Below, one piece after another: positions 6,690-11,782 of a stretch of DNA of 11,782 bases. Below the pieces are notes generated by a model, which saw nothing but the letters and a program-made list of their open reading frames with translations, was not told where the DNA came from and searched no databases. The stretch lies in the NCBI GenBank assembly GCA_947624095.1, contig CANQIR010000023.1:1-11782 (forward strand). Reading direction: 5' to 3'. A program made the position numbers and the translations under genes. Source of the stretch: an uncultured Bacilli bacterium (GTDB taxonomy: Bacteria; Bacillota_I; Bacilli_A; RF39; UBA660). Within the stretch, counting starts at the first letter, position 1. Every line of letters starts with the position of its first letter.

Positions 6690-6707
6690 TAAGAAGGAGA
6701 ATATATT

Positions 6708-7586
6708 ATGATTAGTGCAAGCTTAGTAAAAGAATTACGTGAAAAATCTGGTGCTGGAATGATGGACTGTAAAAAAGCTTTAGAAGCAACTAATGGTGAT
6801 TTAACAGCAGCTATCGACTGGCTAAGAGAAAAAGGTATAGCTAAAGCTATCAAAAAAGAAAGCCGTATTGCTGCCGAAGGCTTAGCTAATATCTATATTG
6901 AAGGCAATAAAGCAGTTATCTTAGAAGTAAATTCCGAAACAGATTTCGTTAGTAAAAATGCCGAATTTAAAGGTATGATTGATGAAATTGGTGGTGCCAT
7001 CTTAAAAAGTGATGCTACTACTCTTGAAGAAGCCCTAGCATTACCTACAAGCGAAGGAACAGTTAACGATCTTATCGTTGCTAAAACTGCTAAAATTGGT
7101 GAAAAATTATCTTTAAGAAGATTTAAAATTGTTACTAAAAATGCTGATGATAACTTTGGTGCTTATCTCCATATGGGTGGTAAAATCGCTGTTTTAACCG
7201 TTATTAATGGAGCTAATGAAGAAGTAGCTAAAGATGTTGCTATGCAATCTGCTGCTATGAAAGCTGAATATGTTTTCAAAGAAGACGTTCCAGAAGATGT
7301 TGTTGCTAGAGAAAAAGAAGTTTTAACAAGCGAAGCAATGAACGAAGGCAAACCAGCTGATATTGCTGCTAAAATGGTTGAAGGTCGAATCAATAAATTC
7401 TATAAAGAAGTATGTCTATCTCTTCAAGCATTCATTAAAGATGGTGACATTGACGTTAATACCTATGTTACAAATAATAAAGGTACTTTAATTAGTGCTA
7501 TTCGTTATGAAGTTGGCGAAGGTATGGAAAAACGTAACGATAACTTTGCTGAAGAAGTTATGGCTCAAGTAAATGCTAGTAAATAA
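6708..7586 (+). CDS. tsf: Elongation factor Ts
   Basis: EF-Ts is the guanine nucleotide exchange factor that regenerates EF-Tu-GTP in the cytoplasm. The N-terminal UBA-like domain reads LVKELREKSGAGMMDCKKAL (residues 6-25), and the core signature SETDFVSKNAEF follows at 76-87. The length of 292 residues is normal for the family. GAAGGAGA about ten bases before the ATG is a strong ribosome binding site. It is the second gene of the rpsB-tsf operon, starting 18 bases after the rpsB stop codon, and the transcript is closed by an intrinsic terminator directly after tsf. In many bacteria pyrH follows tsf; here it does not. Confidence 0.98.
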   Translation: MISASLVKELREKSGAGMMDCKKALEATNGDLTAAIDWLREKGIAKAIKKESRIAAEGLANIYIEGNKAVILEVNSETDFVSKNAEFKGMIDEIGGAILKSDATTLEEALALPTSEGTVNDLIVAKTAKIGEKLSLRRFKIVTKNADDNFGAYLHMGGKIAVLTVINGANEEVAKDVAMQSAAMKAEYVFKEDVPEDVVAREKEVLTSEAMNEGKPADIAAKMVEGRINKFYKEVCLSLQAFIKDGDIDVNTYVTNNKGTLISAIRYEVGEGMEKRNDNFAEEVMAQVNASK

Positions 7587-7588
7587 TC

Positions 7589-7616
7589 AGGCACTTGATG
7601 ACAAGTGTCTTTTTTT
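7589..7616 (+). terminator. Intrinsic terminator after tsf
   Basis: A nine-pair stem runs from 7589-7597 (AGGCACTTG) to 7602-7610 (CAAGTGTCT) with one G-T wobble, loop ATGA, and T tail to 7616. It begins three bases after the tsf stop codon and separates rpsB-tsf from the next transcript. Confidence 0.88.
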
Positions 7617-7639
7617 ATTTCCCATAATCCAGTTAATCA

Positions 7640-7648
7640 TGATATAAT
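7640..7648 (+). promoter_or_regulatory. Extended -10 promoter for the anchored-protein/frr cluster
   Basis: TGATATAAT is a perfect extended -10 box (TG at 7640-7641, TATAAT at 7643-7648). No strong -35 is seen. It lies right after the tsf terminator, and its start point near 7655 would give a very short leader to the ATG at 7669. Confidence 0.6.
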
Positions 7649-7668
7649 ATTTTTGAAAGAGTGATAGT

Positions 7669-8244
7669 ATGAATAACCGTATTAAACAGTCCATAGAAGT
7701 TCTACTACTTATTATCATGTTAGCTGGTTTTATATATATTGGTGGTAAAGAATACAAGAAAGATGCTAGTTTAACTGACGCCGAAAAATTTAGCACTGAA
7801 TATCCTGATATTCCCAAAGACAATATCTTCAATTACCTCGATAATTCCGAATTAGAATCCTTTCTCAATAATGGTACTGGAATTTTATTTCTTGCTAGTC
7901 CTACTTCCGCTTATAGTCAAGCCTATGCCAAATACCTAAATGAAGCCGCTAATCTAAGTAATATAGAAACAATTAATTATTACAATATCAAAAGAGCTAA
8001 AGAAGCTAAAAATCGTTATTATCAAGCCTTAACTACTAAATTAACTGATGAATTAATCTGTACCGATATTAGTTGTGATAATCTTTTTACTCCAATGACT
8101 ATCTTCTTAAAAGAAGGTAAAATACTCGCTATCGATAACACAACTGCTATTATTAGTAGTAAATATACTCCAGAAAATTACTGGACAAGTGAAAATATCT
8201 CATCATTTGAAGTAACTATTATGAATAATTATCGTCTATTATAG
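7669..8244 (+). CDS. Membrane-anchored thioredoxin-fold-like protein without CxxC
   Basis: This 191-residue protein has one N-terminal membrane segment (about residues 9-25) after a short basic start, so the rest probably lies outside the cell. The region 70-150 has thioredoxin-like features: a strand GILFLA (71-76), then SPTSAYSQAYAKYLNE (77-92) at the position of the active-site loop and helix, and TPMTIFLKEGK (141-151), where Thr-Pro would be the cis-proline turn. The active-site CxxC is absent and replaced by small polar residues. The only cysteines, Cys131 and Cys136, are elsewhere, so thiol-disulfide exchange is unlikely. The ribosome binding site is weak (AGAGTGAT). Its stop codon TAG lies inside the AGGAGG site of the next gene, so both are coupled. 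Fold assignment is tentative; being a membrane-anchored protein is well supported. Confidence 0.6.
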   Translation: MNNRIKQSIEVLLLIIMLAGFIYIGGKEYKKDASLTDAEKFSTEYPDIPKDNIFNYLDNSELESFLNNGTGILFLASPTSAYSQAYAKYLNEAANLSNIETINYYNIKRAKEAKNRYYQALTTKLTDELICTDISCDNLFTPMTIFLKEGKILAIDNTTAIISSKYTPENYWTSENISSFEVTIMNNYRLL

Positions 8245-8252
8245 GAGGCCAT

Positions 8253-9020
8253 ATGGAAACACCAGAAAATAATAAACTAAGTATAATTATCTATACTATT
8301 ATCGTCTTAGTTATTGCTATTGGCGGCTATCTTCTTATTACTCAAAAAAATAAAGAAGAAAACAAATCAACTAATTCCCCATACACCGCTATCAAAAAAG
8401 AAACCGAAAAAGATTATATTTATTACAGTGACCAAGAAGTAGCATCTAGTCATTTAAATATTATTTATCAAAATATTCATATCAATATTGATAGTACTGA
8501 TGCTTCTAATACCGCAGAAGCCATTAATAAACGCTCTGCCGAATTATCTAAGACTATTAAACATATTAGTGAAGAAGAAATTGATGAAGACAATCCACCA
8601 CTTTTCGATGAAGATGATATCTATAGTGCCACTTTTTATGATTATGACTACTACCCAGTCAAAGATAAATTAATTTTATTAGTTGATGAAATTTCTTATA
8701 ACTGCTATGGTACAGGTGGACCTCATAAATTATCTCCTTATATCTTTAATTTAAATAATGGTTCTTTAATTAGTACTGAAAATCTTCTAAAAGAAAAAAA
8801 TATCACTAAAGAAGAAGTAGAAGATAAACTTACTAAATATGTCGATGAACTTAAAGCTAATTTAGATCCTGAAATGGCCATTGTCGATGCCGAAGCTACT
8901 AAAAATGCTATTAAAAATGGTGATTATGCTATCTATCTAACCAAAAAAGGTGAACTAGTCGCAAATATTATTGTAATTACAACTGAGCAGGATTATAATG
9001 AAGATATAATAATTAAATAA
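8253..9020 (+). CDS. Membrane-anchored extracytoplasmic protein, DUF3298/RsiV-like C-terminal part
   Basis: This 255-residue protein has a short cytoplasmic N-terminus, one membrane segment (about 9-29) and an acidic outer domain. In the outer part, DKLILLVDEISYNCYGTGGPH followed by a strand, NLNNGSLIS and a LL-KE helix resembles the DUF3298 region of RsiV, PdaC and related envelope proteins, where a GG-H turn precedes a D/N-x-x-x-G strand. A patch rich in Asp and Glu (about 109-122) could bind metal or be a loop. RsiV senses lysozyme and controls SigV; no sigma factor gene is adjacent here, so that role is not claimed. AGGAGG (8243-8248) lies four bases before the ATG and overlaps the preceding stop codon. 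frr follows 14 bases downstream, so all three genes may share a transcript. Confidence 0.6.
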   Translation: METPENNKLSIIIYTIIVLVIAIGGYLLITQKNKEENKSTNSPYTAIKKETEKDYIYYSDQEVASSHLNIIYQNIHINIDSTDASNTAEAINKRSAELSKTIKHISEEEIDEDNPPLFDEDDIYSATFYDYDYYPVKDKLILLVDEISYNCYGTGGPHKLSPYIFNLNNGSLISTENLLKEKNITKEEVEDKLTKYVDELKANLDPEMAIVDAEATKNAIKNGDYAIYLTKKGELVANIIVITTEQDYNEDIIIK

Positions 9021-9034
9021 GAAAGAGGGAAATT

Positions 9035-9571
9035 ATGTTAGATAATACTATAGAATTAAAAATGCTTAAAACTATTGAATCCTTAGAAAATAAATTTATT
9101 AATATTCGAGCTGGCAGAGCTAATCCAAGTATGTTAAATGGTATTAATGCCAATTATTATGGAACTCCAACGCCAATTCAGTCTTTAGCAAATATCACGG
9201 TACCTGAAGCTAAACAATTAATGATTAAGCCATTTGATCGTGGTTGTCTAAAAGACATTGAAAGAGCTATTAACGAAGCCAATATTGGTATTACGCCAGT
9301 AAACAATGGTGAAATAATCATCTTAACAGTTCCTGATTTAACAGAAGAACGTCGTCGAGATTACGTTAAGCAAGCTAAATCACTCGCTGAAGAAGCTAAA
9401 GTAGCTCTTCGTAATATCAGACAAGATGCCAATAACGATATCAAAAAAGAAGAACATACTGAAGACGAAGAAAAGAAACTTTTAGATGAAGTTCAAGAAC
9501 TAATCGGCAAGTATAATAAAATCGTTGATGAAAAATTAAAAGAAAAAGAAACGGAATTAATGACCTTTTAG
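9035..9571 (+). CDS. frr: Ribosome recycling factor
   Basis: RRF, together with EF-G, splits the post-termination ribosome so it can start a new round. The 178-residue protein is close to the family's usual 185. Typical parts are NIRAGRANPSML (23-34), YYGTPTPIQSLANITVPE (41-58) in the beta domain and TEERRRDYVKQAKSLAEEAK (103-122) with VALRNIRQDAN in the triple-helix bundle. GAGGG shortly before the ATG is the ribosome binding site. It probably shares the transcript that starts at about 7655. The last two bases of its TAG stop belong to the remains of its terminator, which was split by the IS66 insertion beginning 15 bases downstream. Confidence 0.97.
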   Translation: MLDNTIELKMLKTIESLENKFINIRAGRANPSMLNGINANYYGTPTPIQSLANITVPEAKQLMIKPFDRGCLKDIERAINEANIGITPVNNGEIIILTVPDLTEERRRDYVKQAKSLAEEAKVALRNIRQDANNDIKKEEHTEDEEKKLLDEVQELIGKYNKIVDEKLKEKETELMTF

Positions 9572-9585
9572 CAAATTAAATATTT
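9570..9585 (+). other. Left half of the frr terminator, split by the IS66 insertion
   Basis: Removing the element and one target copy joins 9570-9585 to 11249-11255. The joined sequence gives the stem AGCAAAT with ATTTGCT around the loop TAAAT, followed by four further T residues: a complete seven-pair intrinsic terminator. The matching right half (GCTTTTT) now lies at 11249-11255, 1.66 kb away. Confidence 0.65.
9578..9585 (+). repeat. Left copy of the 8-bp target site duplication
   Basis: AAATATTT directly before the left inverted repeat, identical to the copy at 11241-11248. Confidence 0.88.
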
Positions 9586-9606
9586 GTTACAGTTCAGACT
9601 AAAGAA
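9586..9606 (+). repeat. Left terminal inverted repeat of the IS66 element
   Basis: These 21 bases match the reverse complement of 11220-11240 without mismatch. The inner eight bases or so also form one arm of the element's terminator hairpin. Confidence 0.92.
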
Positions 9607-9625
9607 ATAAAAGTCTGAATTTTTT
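9593..9625 (+). terminator. Intrinsic terminator inside the left end of the IS66 element
   Basis: TTCAGACT (9593-9600, part of the terminal repeat) pairs with AGTCTGAA (9612-9619) around an 11-base loop, followed by six T residues. It would stop transcription arriving from frr before it reaches the transposase gene. It can now act as the terminator for frr, whose own was split. Confidence 0.75.
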
Positions 9626-9694
9626 GGATGTTGATAAATACCTAAAATTTGTTAATAACTTTCAACGATTTTTCTGGGAAATATAGCTTAAAAA

Positions 9695-9703
9695 TGATAA
9701 AAT
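9695..9703 (+). promoter_or_regulatory. Candidate promoter of the transposase gene
   Basis: TGATAAAAT is an extended -10-like box (TG 9695-9696, TAAAAT 9698-9703). Transcription from about 9710 would leave the ATG at 9727 as the first usable start. No clear -35 is present. Confidence 0.35.
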
Positions 9704-9726
9704 ATTTATATAAGGTATGTGATTTT

Positions 9727-11181
9727 ATGTCAACTAACTATATGAAAGATTTTTATAAGCAATTTGAAGAAATAAGTAATAAATTAGATAAAGCTAACGA
9801 AACTATTCATATTATGTCTGTTGATATGTCACTTCTAAGAGCTGAATTAAAACAAGAAAGAGATAATCATAATAAAGATAAAGAAAAAATTCAAGAACTA
9901 ATTTTAGAAATAGAACGTTTAAAAAACAATAATAAAAAGAACAGTTCTAATTCTAACAAACCTTCTAGTACCAATGGATATAAAAAAGTAATTACAAATA
10001 GTAGAGAAAAATCCAATAAACCAAAAGGTGGACAAAAAGGTCATATAGGAAGAACTTTAACTAATGAAGCAATAGAAAAAATGATAAAAAATAATGAAAT
10101 AGATGAAGTAATTATTATTGAAGAAAATAAGAATGCCACTAATAAAAATTTAAAACCTATTATTCAATATGAGTATGATATTGAACTAAAAAGAATAGTT
10201 AAAAAACATATAATATATCCTAATAAAAGTTTAAATATAACAAAAGTACCAGTAATATATGGAAATAATATTAAAGCAATAGAATGCTTATTAGGTCAAA
10301 AATATATGTCTTTTGATGGAATCCAATCATTTATATATGATACTGTTGGAAACAATTTAAAAATTTCCAAAGGTTCTTTATATTCTTGGAGTAATAATAT
10401 CGCTAATATGTTTTTAAGTACAGAGTATAAACATATAAAAGAAAAATTAATGAATAGTTTAGTAGTTAATGTCGATGAAAGTCCAATTAAGATAGATGGT
10501 AAGCAATATTATCTTCACAATATTTCTGATGGTTTTCATACATTACAATATGTCACAAAATATCGAAGCAGTGATGCCATTGATGAATTTGGTTTTTTAA
10601 AATCATATAAAGGAATAATAGTACACGACCATTATATTATGTATTATAATTATGGAATAGATAATGCTGAATGCAATGCTCATATACTAAGATATCTTAA
10701 TGCAGTAACTGAATTCACTAATCACAAATGGGCTAAAGAATTAAAGGATTTATTATTAGATATGAAAAAAACAAAGGAAATACTTATAGAGAATAAAAAA
10801 GAGAAAATATCTGATTATGAATTCAAGCAATTTAAGAAAAAATATTTAAAAATATTAGATGATGGGAAGAAAGAAAGGGTAAAAGATTTAAATATAAATG
10901 CATATAAAAAAGACGAATTGAATCTAATAAATAGATTGATAAAGTATGTAGATAATCATTTATTATTTTTAAAGAAATTTTTTGTACCATTTTCAAATAA
11001 TCGAGCAGAAGCAGACTTAAGGGGAATAAAAATAAAACAAAAGATAGGAAAATTTAGAAGTATAGAAGGAGCAACAAATTATGCAATAACTAAAAGTTGT
11101 ATTTCAACATATCAAAAAAATAATATTAATTTATATGATGCTTTGATAAAACTTTTAAATAAGCAACCTATTTTAGTATAA
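9727..11181 (+). CDS. tnpC: IS66-family transposase (TnpC-type DDE)
   Basis: This 484-residue transposase moves the IS66 element by a DDE-type reaction. An N-terminal coiled coil (about 10-68) is followed by a Lys/Asn/Ser-rich linker and KPKGGQKGHIGRTL (98-111), typical of IS66 TnpC. The probable catalytic residues are Asp250 in VNVDESP, Asp301 in IIVHDHY, and Glu428 in SNNRAEADLRGIK. NAECNAHILRYL after the second Asp matches the family's C-x-AH-x-R block. The CxxC zinc finger often found ahead of the catalytic domain is not visible. The ATG at 9727 is preferred, with AAGG upstream; the frame is open back to a TTG at 9649 and has an ATG at 9694, both without good sites. The gene is intact and lies alone in the element. 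Its A-rich codon use is slightly different from the neighbours. Confidence 0.92.
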   Translation: MSTNYMKDFYKQFEEISNKLDKANETIHIMSVDMSLLRAELKQERDNHNKDKEKIQELILEIERLKNNNKKNSSNSNKPSSTNGYKKVITNSREKSNKPKGGQKGHIGRTLTNEAIEKMIKNNEIDEVIIIEENKNATNKNLKPIIQYEYDIELKRIVKKHIIYPNKSLNITKVPVIYGNNIKAIECLLGQKYMSFDGIQSFIYDTVGNNLKISKGSLYSWSNNIANMFLSTEYKHIKEKLMNSLVVNVDESPIKIDGKQYYLHNISDGFHTLQYVTKYRSSDAIDEFGFLKSYKGIIVHDHYIMYYNYGIDNAECNAHILRYLNAVTEFTNHKWAKELKDLLLDMKKTKEILIENKKEKISDYEFKQFKKKYLKILDDGKKERVKDLNINAYKKDELNLINRLIKYVDNHLLFLKKFFVPFSNNRAEADLRGIKIKQKIGKFRSIEGATNYAITKSCISTYQKNNINLYDALIKLLNKQPILV

Positions 11182-11219
11182 AAAAACAGATAGAATTGTA
11201 ATCTACCTAGTTTTTGTTG

Positions 11220-11240
11220 TTCTTTAGTCTGAACTGTAAC
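11220..11240 (-). repeat. Right terminal inverted repeat of the IS66 element
   Basis: A perfect 21-base inverted copy of 9586-9606, ending CTGTAAC. The symmetry breaks at 9607/11219. Confidence 0.92.
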
Positions 11241-11248
11241 AAATATTT
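11241..11248 (+). repeat. Right copy of the 8-bp target site duplication
   Basis: AAATATTT directly after the right inverted repeat, followed by GCTTTTT, the severed 3' part of the frr terminator. Confidence 0.88.
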
Positions 11249-11268
11249 GCTTTTTCTTTGCCAAAATA

Positions 11269-11298
11269 TTTACTTTTAATCCCCATATAAGTTATAAT
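11269..11298 (+). promoter_or_regulatory. Candidate promoter of the downstream gene
   Basis: TTTACT (11269-11274) and a perfect TATAAT (11293-11298) are separated by 18 bases. The pair lies outside the IS element, so the insertion should not have removed this gene's promoter. Confidence 0.55.
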
Positions 11299-11325
11299 AA
11301 ATACCATTGTGAAAAGGTGATTAAA

Positions 11326-11782
11326 ATGGCTAAAGAAATAGAATATGGTATTAAATATCTAAAACAAAATGTAGCAGATAATCATATTATCCTAAGACCA
11401 GTTGGTATTATGAGCGGCTATAGAGAAGGGAATATGTTTGTTAGTACTGAAAACTATCCCATAGCTGATACCTTTGCTGCAATAAATGAATCAACCTATG
11501 TTATTGATAATATCTATCCTGTTACTGATTTGTGTGCTATATATGATTATGATGACCCAGATTTTATTAAAGATTACTACTACGAAGATGAAAAAGATAT
11601 CATTGTATTAGTTAGTGAAAATGCTGGCGAGTTAGTTAAAAAAAGAGTCGATGTCCGTGTAATCCTCGGTGAAGTCCCCGTAGAAACCTATTTAGCTCAA
11701 AAGAATGATCCAGTTGTAACTCTTAACGTAGATAGTTTAAATGCCTTATTACGTTTGCAAAATATTAATGATATGCGTATAG
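11326..11782 (+). CDS. Unrecognised protein, N-terminal part (runs off the window)
   Basis: The frame starts at ATG 11326 with AAGGTGA (11314-11320) five bases upstream and stays open for 152 codons to the window end. The product starts MAKEIEYGIKYLKQNVADNH and is soluble and acidic, with a cluster of Asp and Tyr around residues 74-92 (DYDDPDF, DYYYEDEKD). No signal peptide, membrane segment or known motif was recognised. The strand-like stretches DIIVLVS and VRVILGEVPVETYL suggest an alpha/beta fold. It has its own candidate promoter, so it is probably not part of the frr transcript. Its right end and function are outside what can be seen. Confidence 0.7.
   Translation, partial: MAKEIEYGIKYLKQNVADNHIILRPVGIMSGYREGNMFVSTENYPIADTFAAINESTYVIDNIYPVTDLCAIYDYDDPDFIKDYYYEDEKDIIVLVSENAGELVKKRVDVRVILGEVPVETYLAQKNDPVVTLNVDSLNALLRLQNINDMRI

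Larger units (their letters stand above)
9586..11240 (+). mobile_element. IS66-family insertion sequence (single-ORF, ISBst12-like), complete
   Basis: The element is 1655 bp with perfect 21-bp terminal inverted repeats (9586-9606 and 11220-11240, starting GTTACAG). It is flanked by an 8-bp direct repeat AAATATTT, the duplication length typical of IS66 elements. It holds a single intact transposase gene, related to TnpC, and no tnpA or tnpB. This is the layout of the ISBst12 subgroup. Intact ends, an identical target duplication and an uninterrupted gene suggest recent insertion. The target duplication is itself palindromic, so the symmetric ends can be misread as 29 bp long. Confidence 0.9.

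Noticed and set aside
6641..6853. Minus-strand open frame across the rpsB-tsf junction
   Set aside because: Covers the tsf ribosome binding site and two certain coding regions; shadow frame.
7163..7393. Minus-strand open frame inside tsf
   Set aside because: Opposite to conserved EF-Ts codons, with low-complexity Ser/Ala composition.
7587..7832. Minus-strand open frame over the tsf terminator and next gene
   Set aside because: Crosses a strong plus-strand terminator and promoter; no supporting signal.
8488..8673. Plus-strand open frame inside the DUF3298-like gene
   Set aside because: Out-of-frame shadow within a better supported gene.
9649..9726. Extension of the transposase to TTG 9649 or ATG 9694
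   Set aside because: No ribosome binding site for either. The region holds the candidate promoter, and the added residues do not look like an IS66 N-terminus.
11160..11219. Second terminator between the transposase stop and the right IS end
   Set aside because: Only weak three- to four-pair stems around AGATAGAATTGTAATCT could be formed before TTTTT; not strong enough to call.
1..11782. CRISPR array, tRNA, rRNA or phage genes
   Set aside because: No regularly spaced repeats, cloverleaf sequences, rRNA segments or phage structural genes were seen.

Overview
The window comes from an AT-rich (by eye roughly 30% GC) Gram-positive genome. Coding style is low-GC Bacillota: strong GGAGG-type ribosome binding sites, TAA-rich stops, a B. 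subtilis YqgP-like rhomboid protease, a MurT/GatD-like pair and the rpsB-tsf-frr translation genes. An uncultured Bacilli-type lineage is the best guess; this is inferred from gene content only.

Layout. Positions 1-218 are the 3' end of an RluA-family pseudouridine synthase, tail to tail with a small four-helix membrane protein gene (198-497, minus). A GluP/YqgP-type rhomboid (588-1724, plus) meets the minus-strand murT-gatD-like operon (3864 down to 1812), and the two transcripts end at separate back-to-back terminators. From about 3983 to the end everything is on the plus strand: a small STAS-like protein, a membrane protein translationally coupled to a GNAT-like acetyltransferase, then rpsB (with its own promoter, a structured leader and a TTG start), tsf and a terminator. 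Two membrane-anchored extracytoplasmic proteins follow, then frr, a complete IS66-family insertion sequence (9586-11240), and the start of an unrecognised gene that leaves the window.

Most notable points. (1) The GatD-like protein contains no cysteine at all. It has Thr where the nucleophile should be and Leu where the catalytic His should be, and its MurT-like partner has a folylpolyglutamate-synthase-like P-loop, a CCCH zinc ribbon and an altered C-terminal motif. The pair looks like a MurT/GatD derivative that cannot use glutamine in the usual way. (2) Ribosomal protein S2 carries an acidic linker and a C-terminal Rho-N/SAP-like domain. (3) The IS66 element has 21-bp perfect terminal inverted repeats and an 8-bp target duplication. 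It sits inside the 3' arm of the frr terminator and brings a terminator of its own in its left end. (4) The rpsB leader can form two mutually exclusive helices. (5) pyrH, usually between tsf and frr, is absent from that position and two secreted or anchored proteins occupy it.

The translation genes (rpsB, tsf, frr) make up the housekeeping core. The remaining genes point to envelope functions: membrane proteolysis, peptidoglycan precursor modification and anchored extracytoplasmic proteins. No tRNA, rRNA, CRISPR array or prophage was seen, and no gene-free stretch exceeds 300 bases.
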